Assembly (NCBI GenBank): GCA_028455995.1
Contig: JABELC010000006.1
Location: 372,001-436,000 of the forward strand
Reading direction: 5' to 3'
Length of the DNA stretch: 64,000 nucleotides
DNA from: Scleromitrula shiraiana
Taxonomy: Eukaryota > Ascomycota > Leotiomycetes > Helotiales > Sclerotiniaceae
Every line of letters begins with the position of its first letter. Positions within the stretch are counted from its first letter, which is position 1. Under the pieces are notes generated by a model. It saw nothing but the letters and a program-made list of their open reading frames with translations, did no database searches and was not told where the DNA came from. This document shows positions 45,477 through 57,690 of this stretch, one piece after another. The translations under genes were made by a program, and so were the position numbers.

Positions 45477-46791
45477 TTAGAGAAACTCCTTGAGAAGTTT
45501 AAGCTTGTCGGTCTCGTGCTCAAGATCCAAATTACGAAAATACTCCCTAAAAGCTACCGGTCTCCCTTGTCTCATGTGAAGAAGAATGATAAGCAAACTA
45601 CGGTTTGCTTTTCCATGCCGAAGGGTATACCGAAATAGATCTTGGTCATATGCCCGGTCAACATAGAGACTTAATAGCAACATAGCTACGTCGGTCCTAC
45701 CTTCAACTATAGCTTTCTTATACCCAACGACAGCCGCCTGTATGAAATTCAATGACTTGCACAACAAGACTATCGGGCAGAAATACTACATACCTCACCA
45801 ACAATTGATGAATTCCAGTCAATCTTCAAGCCAACGCCACCTTTTATGTACCAAAAGAGATACTTTACGGCATTTTCGTCCCATGGACCCATCAACAAGC
45901 TATAAGGCATTTCAATTCCTTCGGCAAAATCCAGATAGTTGGACATGTAACGAAAGTGCCAGACACTGACGGCCATAATATCCATCAAAGGCTCCTGGCA
46001 TATTGTGTTTATAAACGTAGAAAACGATGTAAAGTCTGCATCAAGAATTTGAGAAGCAGATGCGCCATCTATTCTCTCATGGCTGGAACTCAAAGCTCCT
46101 CTCCAAGATGGATACGTCGCACTTGGCAACAGGAGCCTAGAATAAATTGGTCGATTTGGAGCATATTTTTTAACCCATAAGTCTTTGCTTCGTAAAAGCA
46201 ATGGAAGTCTTGCCCAACGACATCTTAGAATTGCGGACTAGGGCATGAAAGTCAATAATAATAAAAATTGTCCGTTCCTGTAGTGGGATTTACCTGTAGT
46301 TTACTATCCCCTGGGGTGTTGAATTCCTTGAGACTTAAATCGAACTCATCACGCTCAAATAAACGGCCATGATGTTTCTCCCAAACCGGATCAAACGCAG
46401 CAATGACAGTCTTCATGTAAATAGCATCACTGCTTAATTTTCCACCAATAATAGGACTGCACTGCGGTAGACCTAGATTGAAACAATGCAGAAATATATT
46501 CTCCAAAAGCTCTGTCGGCAGTTTCTCCAATGGAGACATATGTCGTTTCGACTTAATGTTCTTCAGAGAGAGCGCTTTTGGGGCTTGAGGCGTGGACAAT
46601 GATTCTGAAGGAGTCGGGGTAAGTTTTGGTTTCTTGAGAGGTCGACCGCGGGGTCGGTTCTGTTGCATGATATCAGTAAATGGCAAAAAAGTTGAGGGAA
46701 ATTGACGCACCAAAGCTTTTCTTGCTAATTTTGCATCTTTGCTATCATTACGGGTACGTTTTCCTTTTATTTTGATCGGAGTCAAATCCAT
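45477..46791 (-). CDS. F-box-like fungal protein, probable substrate adaptor
   Basis: About 400 residues from minus-strand exons 46791-46294, 46237-45794 and 45737-45477, all phase 0. The basic, Pro/Lys-rich N-terminus contains an AT-hook-like 'RPRGRPLKKPK' (about 45-55). An F-box-like motif follows: 'SPLEKLPTELLENIFLHCFN'. Next comes the family's conserved 'SPIIGGKLSSDAIYMKTVIAAF' and 'AILRCRWARLPLLLRSKDLWV'. The C-terminal exon resembles degenerate helical repeats ('GRTDVAMLLLSLYVDRAYD'), as in ankyrin-like regions. Many filamentous ascomycetes carry such proteins. A role as an SCF-type ubiquitin-ligase adaptor follows from the F-box but is unproven. An open frame extends upstream to 46944, but the ATG at 46791 begins the conserved basic region. 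Confidence 0.8.
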
Positions 46792-47990
46792 ATTAAAATA
46801 GTATTGATTGATTTTGTAAGTTGTATAAAGTAGGAAGAGTGTAAAGTAAAAAGAAATCCGTTCGTGGGGGAAGTATTGACGTATTATAGTTCTACAGCCT
46901 TGCCCAGCCTTGTGAAAGATCTCCGTCCTTCCATGCACCCGCATTGCTGACTCGCAAAATTATATTGAATTCAAATCGCATACTACACCCAGAATGAAGA
47001 GGTTCATTCTCTTTATTGTGAGCGGTGCAGCACCTAGCAAAGCTTATATAGATTTGTTTCTGTTAGAATTATTTAGAATCCCCATTTTGCTTGATTTGGT
47101 CAACCCAATGTTTTAAGATGCTCTCATTCATCGTACCTTAAGTGTCGAAGTTTTGAGGCTTCTAGCACTTTAAGCGTGTATCTAAGACAATTCTAGGAGA
47201 CAGCGCCAGAAGCAAATCTCGTTCCAGACGTTGTTGGTGAATTGGAAAGTGCAAACCAGCTCTGGGGCTTCCATTTCAATGTCCGGTGACTTTGTTTAAC
47301 CCTTTTAATCCTGAAACATTCACATCATTACGACATATTTTGGTATCTATAGTTGGCCAGCTAAAGGGAGATATTCTTCTCCATTCAGAGATCGTAAGAT
47401 ATATCGAGGGAGGAATCCAGCCCCGTTGATTATGTTCGTATAAGCAGTTGTAATAACTTCATATGAGTATGGTATCGATATTGAGAGTGAACGAATACAA
47501 CTTCCAAATGATATAGCTCAGAAATATAATACTACAAAAAAGCTACTTAACGAGCGTAATATGATATCAAAAGTAGATATTCCAATCTCGAAGCTAAATC
47601 GATCATAATATATCCAACATTAGCATCATTATGACAAGTGTAATCCCGTCCGTATTCTTCCCCCACCTCGGAATAATTATTCTCGAAGCCCTGTATGTAT
47701 TACTGCACTCATTCGCATTTGATAAGACGCCATCATGCCTTTCAAGTCACCTCATAGCCGGAAAATCACTTGACAAGTAAAAACTATGGATGTCTCCATC
47801 CATATATAAAACTGAAGAATACTGTTCTTAAGACTTGTGATATCAATTCTTCCGTTTTCCTCTTTTTACTTCATCCCAGTACAACAAACATCAGAATTGT
47901 AAAACATCTCGAGGAGTTTTCGTCTTCATCTCTGGAACCCATATCCTACGACTAACTAACGAGATATCCAGATCCAACAATCATCATAAA
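46792..47990. other. Intergenic spacer
   Basis: About 1.2 kb between divergent genes. No convincing ORF, RNA gene or repeat was recognised. Confidence 0.55.
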
Positions 47991-49097
47991 ATGACATCTC
48001 AACACCCTACAAAGTCCAACACCAACATCCCCCAATCACTAGTCCTCACCATCCCACCACCCCTCCACCCAAACTGGCTCGCCCACATCCCATTCCTCCC
48101 ACCACCTGCTCCGTCTACAGACCCCCTAATCCGCAAACAAAGCTACCGCCAAAACTGTCTCAACCAAAGCACCCAACTTCTCAACACCAATCTCTCCTAC
48201 CTAGACCGTAACCTCATGATAACCGAATCTGAGATGCCCTCATCCTCATCTCACAGCATCCCCATCCGCATCTACAATCCCCCATCCCTGCTGCAAATTG
48301 ATCCAAACGGCACAACTACCACACCGATAGTAGTTTACCATCATGGCGGGGGTCTTATTGTCGGCGATCTCGATACGGAAGATCTTACCTGTCGAAATCT
48401 ATGTCTTAATCTCTCTCTTCCTGTTGTCTCAGTCAATTATCGCAAACTCCCCGAATATACAGCCGATGATGCTGTGGACGATGTTCTCAATGCATTTGAT
48501 CACATGTCATCGCTGCACCCTGAGGGAAAGTTCATCTTAGTGGGGAGCTCGAGTGGTGGACAACTGGCGGCTACTATTGCTTCATTGCGAGGGAGGCCTG
48601 AGGGGAGGATCCTGGGTGTGGTGTTAAGATGTCCAATTACGTGTGATGCAACTGATGGGAAGGTAATGGTACCGGAGGAATGGAGGGATTCGCATACTAG
48701 TATGAGCAAGGGATTTGAGACGGGGATTTTGAATACTCCGGCTGTGACGAAGGAGAATAGAGTGAAGAAGTATATGATGCCTCTGGAGATGTTGAGTGAA
48801 AGCGGGAAGGAGACAGGAGGGATAAAATGGTTCGTGCAACTCTGTACGAACGACATTTATTATTCGGATGGGATGTGTTTGGGGGTGGGGTTGAGAGATA
48901 GAGGGGCATCGGTGAGGATTAGAGTAGAGGTTGGGTGGCCTCATACTTTTTGGTTGAAAGCTATGGGTTTGGAAGAGGCAGGGAGGGCAGAAATGAAGAT
49001 TGTGGAGGGGTTGAAATGGGTGTTAAGTAAGGAGGATGGGGATAGAGCAAAGGAAGATGAGGACTGGGTGGAGTGGAGTGAGGATGTCCAAGACTAG
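47991..49097 (+). CDS. Alpha/beta-hydrolase fold-3 (HSL-type) esterase/lipase
   Basis: Intronless 368-residue carboxylic-ester hydrolase of the hormone-sensitive-lipase group. The oxyanion-hole motif is 'YHHGGGLIVGD', with HGGG at 118-121. The nucleophile elbow is 'LVGSSSGGQLAA', with Ser187 in G-x-S-x-G. Candidate catalytic Asp residues lie in 'CTNDIYYSDG' (289 or 294), and His319 lies in 'GWPHTFWL', giving a complete triad in the right order. 'VSVNYRKLPEYTADDAVDD' is the usual segment between the motifs, with KLPEY where RLAPE is normal. No signal peptide is visible, so it is probably intracellular. The substrate is unknown; relatives act on short-chain esters or metabolite acyl groups. The last ~30 residues are acidic and beyond the normal fold. 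Confidence 0.88.
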   Translation: MTSQHPTKSNTNIPQSLVLTIPPPLHPNWLAHIPFLPPPAPSTDPLIRKQSYRQNCLNQSTQLLNTNLSYLDRNLMITESEMPSSSSHSIPIRIYNPPSLLQIDPNGTTTTPIVVYHHGGGLIVGDLDTEDLTCRNLCLNLSLPVVSVNYRKLPEYTADDAVDDVLNAFDHMSSLHPEGKFILVGSSSGGQLAATIASLRGRPEGRILGVVLRCPITCDATDGKVMVPEEWRDSHTSMSKGFETGILNTPAVTKENRVKKYMMPLEMLSESGKETGGIKWFVQLCTNDIYYSDGMCLGVGLRDRGASVRIRVEVGWPHTFWLKAMGLEEAGRAEMKIVEGLKWVLSKEDGDRAKEDEDWVEWSEDVQD

Positions 49098-49428
49098 AAG
49101 ACTTCGGGATGAGATGAAGAAGAAACTGTTGTTTGAAATGCAAGACGAATGAACGTGATGAAATAGGTTATTTGACGATTTCTCATACACTTATGTGTGA
49201 CGCAAGTATATAGATTGAAAACAATCCTAGAATTCAAATTCAATGGAATTGTTGTGCCATGCAGAAAGTCATTGGTAAACAAAATAAGTATGAGAAGAAA
49301 CATATCATGATTACGTTCATATTGGGCACATCAACAATCAACTACCATGATTTTGCATCTTTCTACCAACCCCTATCTACAATAGTACAGGTAACAAAGA
49401 AAAGGGGGGTGCTCTATATGCAATCCAT
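49098..49428. other. Convergent 3' spacer
   Basis: About 330 bases between the hydrolase and ATP7, which converge. No feature was seen. Confidence 0.6.
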
Positions 49429-50242
49429 CTAAAGGAATGAAAGGTCGCCGAATTTCTCCTAAAAACATATTAGCCATTGTATTGTGCAAAATATCCCAAG
49501 ATGTAATATGGCAACGTACCTTGTAACCTGGAACAGACCAGCGACCCTTGGAAACGAGTCGGGAAGTCTTCTCATCAATATCTGGACGAGCAGCAGCAAC
49601 TTCGTCCTATTCAGACACAACAAGTTAGCCAAATATCCCGATAATCTTCCGCTCCCAGAACTACATACCACAGTCAAATCCTCAAACGGCCTTGCCTCCT
49701 CGATGTTCTTGAGTGTCTTTGCCAAATCCTTCAATTCCAAGTCCACTCTGCTCTTAGTTTCCTCTGCATTCTTCACTGCCTGTGCCTCGAAGGTCTCAAT
49801 TGCCTTGATCTGTCTAGCCAAATCATAAGTAGCGGGTTTGAAAGTGCTGAAATGCTTCTCGATCTCGTCAATGACAGCAGTGTTCTTCAGGATGCTGCGG
49901 TAGTGTGCGAAGTCGACCTTGGTGGGTTGTTCGGAGAGTTGTTGAACACGACGACGGGCATCTTCGTTGCGCTTCTTGAAAGCTTGGAGGGAGGTGGCGG
50001 TGGCTCCGCGGAGACCAAGTGATTGGGTTATTTTGGCCCAGTCGAGTTTGAGGGCTGCACTGCGCTAGAATGGGAGAGATGCTAGGTTAGTCTTGATACT
50101 GGATACAACGAGGGCGAAGGAGCAGTTTTCGGAATTGTTCAGAGGGATGCAAACTTTGCATTGTTGCTGAAGTCGATATCGTAGCTGTCTGATTGCTGAG
50201 AAATTGACTCAATTGAGGGATCAAACTTACTCCGGCTGCCAT
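49429..50242 (-). CDS. ATP7: Mitochondrial F1Fo-ATP synthase subunit d
   Basis: Peripheral-stalk subunit of the mitochondrial ATP synthase, 174 residues, the normal family size. Four minus-strand exons, 50242-50231, 50064-49669, 49606-49520 and 49458-49429, are all phase 0. The first encodes only 'MAAG' and the last only 'EKFGDLSFL'. The body begins 'RSAALKLDWAKITQSLGLRG', a hallmark of fungal Atp7. It continues with 'FKKRNEDARRRVQQLSEQP', 'VDFAHYRSILKN' and 'RWSVPGYK'. The first intron (50065-50230) is the longest. It lies in a cluster with NAC-alpha and ribosomal protein eL14 on the same strand, each with its own promoter. No targeting peptide is expected beyond the short N-terminus. Confidence 0.95.
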
Positions 50243-50684
50243 TGTGAAGGTGTTGATAAGGTTTGGGAGTGGAGAGCTGAGTGGTGTTAAGTTCGTCGTC
50301 GTCAAAAAGCTGCAGGCTCGGTTCGAGACTGAAAATAAAGGATCACGTGATCTGACTCAAAAATTCAGCCTTGGCCTGGTTTATCGTTCATAGTTGCTCC
50401 CGGAAGATTTTGGACTCCGAATTTATTTGTTGTGCCATTTTCAGAGTGGATATTTCTAGATTTCACAAAGCATTTTCTCGTTCTCACAATGGGCATCATA
50501 AAGCATTTGTGACCGAAGAGTAATGAATGGCATGGGATTGAGTTTCGGTCATACTACACCTGGCACAACGAGCATCAAGTATGCGGTTTTGTTGTAGAAT
50601 CCGCGCTATACTGCCTCAATCCAATCATGCATCCTCAGATAACGTTATAGTAATGCATAGATCTCCAACCCATCTAACCTAAAC
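50243..50684. other. Spacer between ATP7 and the NAC-alpha gene
   Basis: About 440 bases serving as ATP7 promoter and NAC-alpha 3' flank. It contains the motif ATCACGTGATC near 50,342, an E-box/CACGTG palindrome about 100 bases upstream of the ATP7 start. Regulation through this site is only a possibility. Confidence 0.5.
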
Positions 50685-51526
50685 CTATATGCTTAGAGCC
50701 ATGATAGAGTTGACTATATCATTATCATTTTCCTTCAATGCCTTGACAGCCTTGTTTCTTGAGACACTTGCTTGGGTCATGACCAACTCGATGTCCTTGT
50801 CTTCGAGGCCTGTAGCATCAACTTCCTCTCCATCATCTTCCTCTTCGTCCTTCTTCTCGTCACCAGTGTCAATAGCCTCTCCCTTTCCGTGATCGTGAGA
50901 GTGGTCGTGGCCAGAGTGATCATGTCCGGAGTGGTCGTGGGCCTCTTGTGCGGCCAATTGAGCAGCAGCTGAAGCTTGAGCTTGGGAGTTGAGGTCCTCA
51001 ATCTTGGCCTCACCGAAGACACTGAGACAAAGTATTAGCTAAACTGTGTTTTCGAGTGCGGGGTAAAATTCCTTACATGTAAGTGTTGCTGGTGGGGGAC
51101 TTGTAAACCTCAGGGTTATTGATGACAAAGAGGATCTGTAGAAGAATGGTCAGTATCGACTTTTAAAGAATCCTCCAAATATTGCCATTCATTTCCTGAG
51201 ACCTGATCACCGCTGCAGACACACTGCCCCTCATTTTCTTTTCGGGGAAATTTGTAAATAATCTCGGGATTCCTTACGTTCTTTGGTCGTCTCAAAGTAA
51301 CTCTGGTGATACCTGGAACTCTGGTAAGGCCGAGCTTGGCAATTGACTTGCGTGCCTTCTTCTCGTTGCGGGAGTGAACGACTGCGCCAGCACCTGCTGG
51401 GAGTCCAGACTCTCCTGCCTCTGCCTCTCCTTCAGAGTCAGAGCTGTCAGATCCCTCATCCTCTGCGGTAACCTGCTTGGTTGGTTGCTCATCATCTGGA
51501 AGCTCTTCGATGCGTGGGTTAGACAT
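50685..51526 (-). CDS. EGD2: Nascent polypeptide-associated complex subunit alpha
   Basis: Ribosome-bound chaperone subunit that pairs with NAC-beta at the peptide exit, 214 residues. Minus-strand exons are 51526-51278, 51135-51077 and 51021-50685. The acidic N-terminus precedes the NAC core: 'KKARKSIAKLGLTRVPGITR', then 'VTLRRPKNILFVINNPEVYK' across intron 1, and 'SNTYIVFGEAKIEDL' across intron 2. The C-terminal UBA domain is 'LEDKDIELVMTQASVSRNKA' onward, ending 'NSIMALSI'. Between NAC and UBA is a His/Asp/Gly repeat ('HDHSGHDHSGHDHSHDHG') followed by acidic sequence. Intron 1 is 142 nt. If it is retained, a 136-residue product would result from the same start. A GTAGGT donor upstream of the ATG near 51,707 suggests a 5' UTR intron. 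Confidence 0.95.
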
Positions 51527-52227
51527 GATGGGCGGTTTTGTCTATGAAAGTGAGTGTCAGTATTTAATTTTGCGATTATGATATTATTATCGGCTGTTGG
51601 GTTTTCCAAAAATTTGTTCGTGCGCGCTAAGGATTTGGAAAGAATACTCCGTAAATCCAACTTGTAACAACAAAACTATGGGAAATATGAATTATAAATT
51701 ACCTACCTGGTGATTGAAGACGTAGAATTTGTGTTGGAAGCTTAAAGAATAATAACTAAGTTGTCGTCGTTGGGGGACGGATTTTAGGGTTGCGAAGAAT
51801 TTCGCTAATAATTACGTAAGCAGATTCTTTGTGAGCCTTACTGGTACAGTAGTGAATCAAATGTATGGTATATGGGGACTGATGAATCTTGCACAAGGTG
51901 GGATTTGGGGCATATGATATCATAGGATATGGAATATCTCAAGTTTCTAACGGATGTGATTAAAATGACATGTTCAATTCGAGGAAGAAAGTGGTTCCGT
52001 GAGATCCATCCCAGCTGCATTTGAAGAAGTTCATGTAGTGTCAAATCATAATGCGATATAATATAAGGCCATAAGTTCTGCAAGAGAATGGCTTGGAGGC
52101 ATTTTTGAAGTCCATATGCTCATTGCGCCTGTCAAATTGACGTAGGATACAAAGCCTCCCTGAAGAAGCAAGAGAACCCATCAACCCTTATGCATTTTTG
52201 CTTGCGCACCCAAATCCATCACCAAAT
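51527..52227. other. Promoter/5' UTR of NAC-alpha and 3' flank of eL14
   Basis: About 700 bases. A likely 5' UTR intron of the NAC-alpha gene starts near 51,707 on the minus strand. An 81-codon minus frame at 51838-52083 lacks recognisable content and was not called. Confidence 0.5.
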
Positions 52228-52726
52228 TTATGCCGCAGCCACCTTGGCCTTTGCAACCTTAACTTGGAATCCAACTCGCTTCCTTAATCTCATAACCTTG
52301 AATCGCTCGAAATCCGTCAAAGCAGCTCTCTTTGCTTGTTGCTCACGCTTCTTTGCCCATGGGCTTTGTTGCCACAACTTCTCAATACCAGCCTTCTCCC
52401 ACTCCTTACGGACAATACCGGTTCGCGCAGCTCTGGGAAGGGACTTAAGGACGAGAGGTGTGAGGATGACATTGGCGAGGGAGATGGCTTGACGTGGGAC
52501 AGCTGCGAGCTTATCGGTTGCTGGTCCATCAATGAGGGCCTGTTTTCACATGTCAGATTTTTATCATTTCCAAAAGTCATATCCCGTCTCTTCTACGTAC
52601 ACGCTTGTGATCGATGATCTCAACGATAGCAGCAAGCTTGCCATCGTGAGGTCCTCCAGCAACGAGGACGACACGGCCGACCTCAACCAGTCTCCATTGC
52701 GATGCTTTGATGTTTGCGTCACCCAT
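52228..52726 (-). CDS. RPL14: 60S ribosomal protein L14 (eL14)
   Basis: Large-subunit ribosomal protein, 145 residues. Minus-strand exons 52726-52601 and 52539-52228 are both phase 0. The N-terminal KOW-like fold reads 'MGDANIKASQWRLVEVGRVV' and 'GGPHDGKLAAIVEIIDHKR', followed after the intron by 'ALIDGP', the classic eL14 path. The C-terminus is strongly basic, with 'WAKKREQQAKRAALTDFERF' and 'MRLRKRVGFQVK', for rRNA contact. Length and order match fungal eL14. It is the third gene of the minus-strand housekeeping group. The ATG at 52726 gives the expected family start. Confidence 0.95.
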
Positions 52727-54597
52727 TGTGATTGATTCTGAAAAAGAAGGAAATTAGTTGATATATTCAGAAATTCTCAATCAACAGATACGTTGTATTC
52801 AAAAATAGGAAAACGTACGGGGCGTCGTTGGTCGAGAATTTGTCGTTATTTGTCGTTGATCTCTTCTTCAAGATACGAAATCAAAAAAGATGGTGGGCAA
52901 TTCAAAAATTAAACGAGGCCCTACGCTTTTAGTGTAGGCCTTAGGCATACGAGCATTAGCGCTAAAATCAATTAGCGTCATTTGAACCTTTTTCGAAATA
53001 ATCTATAAATTTTCTTTCCACGATTGAATTTCTTTTTCATTCAACACATAAACAAACAACCAACCAAGAACATACCTAGGTAGATTCTCACCAACATACT
53101 TATCATGGTAGTGAGGTCCATCTACAATGTTCACCATCAGCCATGCAAAATAGCTTCAAGCTCAATATGAATTGGGTATTCATATGCATTGTTCTTCATG
53201 AACGCGCATTGCTTTGGCTATCACAGGTAAAAGGTTCGTACAGCTCACTCTTTCCTAATCAGCCCTCCTCGACTCTTTTTTATGATGATATAATTTGCGA
53301 TTGACCTCACTATGGTGGCTCCCTCGCCGGGGATGCTATATCATGCGAGTGGATGACATTCAATCTTACATATTCTGAAATTCCCTTTAATCTAATCAAG
53401 TTAGAAGGTTTTAACTCCATTGAATTAATTGTACTAACAGCTTGAAGTATAGATCCGATCATCAGACAAGACCTTGACCTCCAACCATGAACATCTGGTC
53501 TAGCATTAGAAATGCTATACATATTTGCTGCACACAATATACTGAACTAACATCTCACTTTACTGTTACAATAATCATTCTACTCAATGTATGTTACAAC
53601 ATCTATCTTTGCGCACTCAACTTCCTCTATTTTTCTGCTATGATTAAAAAAAACGCACTGAAAATAGTGAACTCTTCGGAGTCATGAACATTTCTAACCA
53701 AGATCACTGAGCACATCATATTTAACATTTCTTGTTTATTACTCTCCTTCAGAGTAACAATCGCTGATCGACCCAAAGTGTATAGGTTTCTTTAGACTAC
53801 GATGGTAGATATATCACCTACATCGGTCATTCCCATTAATGTGATTAGCGCAATCCCAACACTATCTCAACCAAATACTAAGACGACTGAAGCGTATCAA
53901 TCATTCCGCACCATCACAAAGCATTTCATGTATTATCAGGCGAGCAATTGTCAACTTTGGGTGCATTGAGGATAAAAACAATAAGTTCGGCCCATGAGCA
54001 ATGTTATAGTCCGAAGCCTTCGCGTCTAGTCTCGGCCCCAAGGCTTCTAGCTCGAGTTTTAGCGTACCACGTCGGCGGCTATTATGTTCGAACTTCAACA
54101 GGAGAGAGCATATAGTTTTATCATGTCTATTAGCTATCGCGTTATACCGTCAGCTTCAATAAAAACAAGCATTCATTTCCATGTACTTTTTACTTTATAT
54201 TGAGCCGTTTCACCAAAATATCATCAAATAATTGATACTGCTAGCTTAATGGTTCTCTCCTGTGTGTGTAGTCTTTCTTCCCTAGTTTCAATTCTGAGGG
54301 AATGCAGAGTTGGACGTGCACTCCAGGGCTTCTGCTTAGCTTCCACATATTCTCCAATCATAATTTACCCAACTGTATTTGGTTGCAGAATCAGGGGGGC
54401 TCCTCCATGAAGCCTCGGTGATCGACAATTGATTTTACCGACCAAGACCTTTTTATTGTTTCTATGCCAGCTGATGCCAGTATCTTTTTTATTTCTATCA
54501 TTATCATTTCCTCTCTTTTTGCTTATAATCGGCCTTTTTTCCGTGCTTCATAACGTTTGTTATTATATATATTACACTGCATACAACGTCCATAATC
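52727..54597. other. Long intergenic region with no gene seen
   Basis: About 1.9 kb between divergent genes, ordinary in composition. Several 60-75-codon frames occur (53310-53537 minus, 53487-53687 plus, 53901-54098 minus), but none has recognisable content. A non-coding transcript or regulatory region cannot be excluded. Confidence 0.5.
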
Positions 54598-56837
54598 ATG
54601 GCTTTGGGTAAGCTTATCCACTGGGTGATAAGCAATTCTATACCCATACCCCGCATTGTCCTCTGTTACAATTCCCCGTATTTCGGACGGTGAAGTTCTT
54701 CAGTGTTCCTAAATTTTGTTACTATTGACTATATATACTGATAATGATATGTAGCGACAGCAGCCATTGTGGCGGGCACCTCTGCTACAGCAATGTATCT
54801 TAATGGCAGGTATTTCTTGGCAAAGGATCTCAACGAGAAACTAAAAGCAAGAAGGACTGCCAAATTGTATGCTGAAGCTGGTACGTTTCACAGTTAGAGA
54901 ACTCTATCGGTTCAGTACTCAATTGACTCAACATATAGAAAAAAATAAACGACTCTGTCTTTATTACCTGTTTGAAAACAGTGCAAAGTCACGCCTAGAT
55001 AGAGAGTGTATCTGGTCACGGGAAGGATGTTACACCTGGGCGGAAGCTTACGACAGGGTAAACCAATATGGACAGTGGTATCTTTCTCAAGGTGTCAAAA
55101 CCGGAGATCTTGTTGCCTTCTATCTACAGAATTCACCGGACTTTTTATTTGCTTGGCTGGGTTTATGGTCTATCGGGGCAGCGCCAGCAATGATCAACTA
55201 CAATCTTTCTGGGAAGGCTTTAGTTCATTGTATCAAAGTTCCAAAGGCCAATTTACTCTTGATAGATGAGGATCCGGATTTAAGACAAAGAATTGAAGAT
55301 GAGAGAGGGGCTCTAGAGGAACTTGGTATTAAAATGGTGGTTTTGAATACTACTACAAAGTCAGAGATTCAAAGTCAGAAGAAGGAGAGGCCTGAAGACA
55401 TCTATAGGGAACCAGTGAAGGGGAATTGGCCTCTCGCTCTGATCTACACTAGGTCCGTGTTCCTGTTCACCTATGGAGACATATAACTTATAACTTCAAT
55501 AGTGGAACGACAGGATTGCCGAAGGGGTGTAATTTCGAAGTGAATCGAGGGTTTATGGCAGGTGTTGGAGTAACTGCCCATTTGATCTATAATTTAATGC
55601 GAACTTTATTGCTAACAATATACACAGCGATCGACTGGAAAATCTGCGGTATTGGACGATGACCGGTGGTACAACTGTATGCCATTGTATCATGGGACTG
55701 GAGGTGTGACAACTGTATCAAATCTGATGTCCGGTATCACGAATTGTATTGGTAAGAAGTTCAGTACCTCTAAATTCTGGGACGATATCAGAGATTCGGA
55801 GGCTACGTGGTTTACGTACGTTGGAGAAACTGCTCGTTATCTCCTTGCCGCCCCGCCTACCCCAAGAGATAAAGATCATAAGGTACGGGCCATGTATGGA
55901 AATGGTATGCGTCCCGATGTATGGTTTAAGTTTCGAGATCGGTTTGGTGTTCCGGAAGTCGCGGAGTTCTTCAACAGCACGGAAGGAATGTTTAGTCTGT
56001 TAAACCACTCACGTGGAGATTTCTTCGCTACTTGCGTTGGACATCATGGTCTTCTATCGCGACGGCAATACCAGGATGTGTATATTCCTGTTCGGGTAGA
56101 TGAAATGTCCGGCGCTGTTAAGCGGGATCCAAAAACCGGGTTTGCATACCGAGAGCCATATGAAAAAGGAGGTGAGATGATTGTGGCTGTTCCCAACACG
56201 GAAGCATTTGGTGGGTACTACAATAATACAGAAGCGAATGCAAAGAAGTTTGAGAGAGATGTTTTCAAGAAAGGCGACCTTTATTATAGAACTGGTGATG
56301 CATTGCGACGAGATGATGATGGGCGATGGTTTTTCTTGGATCGATTGGGTGATACATTTCGATGGAAGGGAGAGAATGTTAGCACTGCGGAAGTTTCTGA
56401 AGTTCTTGGAAAGTATGATGGTGTTGTGGAGGCTATTGTGTATGGAGTTGAGCTACCATCCCATGATGGTAGAGCTGGATGCGCAGCTGTTTTTATTGAT
56501 TCTAGTATCAAAGATTTCGACTTTACTGGTTTACTGAAGTAAGTCGTTTGCCCTTGGTTGGAATGACCAGCTGTACTAATATGTATATCAAAGGCACGCT
56601 CGGAAACACCTTCCCAGATACGCAGTTCCGGTTTTCCTCAGAGTAGTTAAGGAGATGACTCCCATCCATAACAACAAACAGAATAAAGTCCCGCTGCGAG
56701 ATGAGGGCGTGAATCATGAAAAGATTAAGCAAGACGATCGATTATTGTGGATTGAAGAGAAGGGAAAAGGAGATACATACGTGGAGTTCCATAGAGATCA
56801 TTGGGAAGATTTGGAGTTAGGTAGAGCGAAGTTGTGA
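54598..56837 (+). CDS. Fat1-like fatty-acid transporter/very-long-chain acyl-CoA synthetase
   Basis: Member of the FATP/Fat1 branch of the AMP-forming acyl-CoA synthetases, activating long or very long fatty acids during uptake. Six exons, 54598-54607, 54755-54880, 54939-55452, 55503-55569, 55628-56538 and 56594-56837, give 623 residues, a normal length. An N-terminal hydrophobic segment ('TAAIVAGTSATAMYLNG') may be the membrane anchor. 'YTSGTTGLPKG' (about 215-225) is the AMP/ATP-binding P-loop, interrupted by an intron. 'YYRTGDALRRDDDGRWFFLD' is the second adenylation motif. 'FRWKGENVSTAEVSE' (about 483-497) is the FATP/VLACS signature. The donor of intron 4 (GTAACT) was selected by frame. 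Expected location is peroxisome, ER or plasma membrane; the sequence does not decide. Confidence 0.9.
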
Positions 56838-57688
56838 TCTTCAGAATATATGCGATATTAGTATTGAGAAATGTTTATGGATACACAAGATTGCGTTCCA
56901 GTTGCATGTTATGAAACGACTATCTGTATTTACAAGGTAGTTAGGCAGTATAATATAAGACGATTTTCTGGTATTTTCGTTTAGTCGACGAATTTAGTAT
57001 ATTTGCAGAAAGACTGCATAGCTTAGTTTGTTCAATCTGGAAATGTTGGCCAATCTGTATAATGACGGAGGCTCATGATTGCGCCTTTGCATATTAAACG
57101 CATTTGATTGTTTGCTAAAAGCTTATCTTATCCTTAGATCTTTAACTCAATTCTATTTAAAAAAATTGTCTAATAATAATCTTTAATTTTTTATTTAAAG
57201 TTGATTGAAAAATCTAAATGTTTTTAATTATAACTTGAACTTTCAAGCTCATTTGATATAAAAATGAACAAATCGATAAATCAATAATTTTTTAACTTAA
57301 AAAATAATAATCAATTAATATTTAATAACTATAATTATTTAGACTCGGAATTGATTTAATATCATGATATACTAGTACTAAAATAGATTTTTTCAAGTTA
57401 ATTATAACTATATATATTATATTATTATAAATTAAAATCATACTGAGATATACTAGTATTTAACAAAATCATACTATATTTTTAAATATTATAATATTTT
57501 AAAATTATTATTAATGTTTATTTTTTTTAAACTTAATTTCTTTTGAATAAATTTAATATTAATTAATAATATACTAAAAAGAATTGAATTCATTTAATTT
57601 TATTATATACTAATAAAAAAGATTTGAAAGAAATTATAATTATAATTTTTAAAATATTAAATTCCAAAATTAAAAATAATTTAATTAC
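56838..57688. other. Intergenic, becoming AT-rich
   Basis: Ordinary composition to about 57,120, then AT-rich up to the foldback element, including TACTAGTACTAAA near 57,370. No gene was seen. Confidence 0.6.
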
Positions 57689-57690
57689 TA

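Noticed and set aside
50320..50345. GGTTCGAGACTG resembling a tRNA T-loop
   Set aside because: No matching acceptor stem, anticodon arm or paired T-stem around it.
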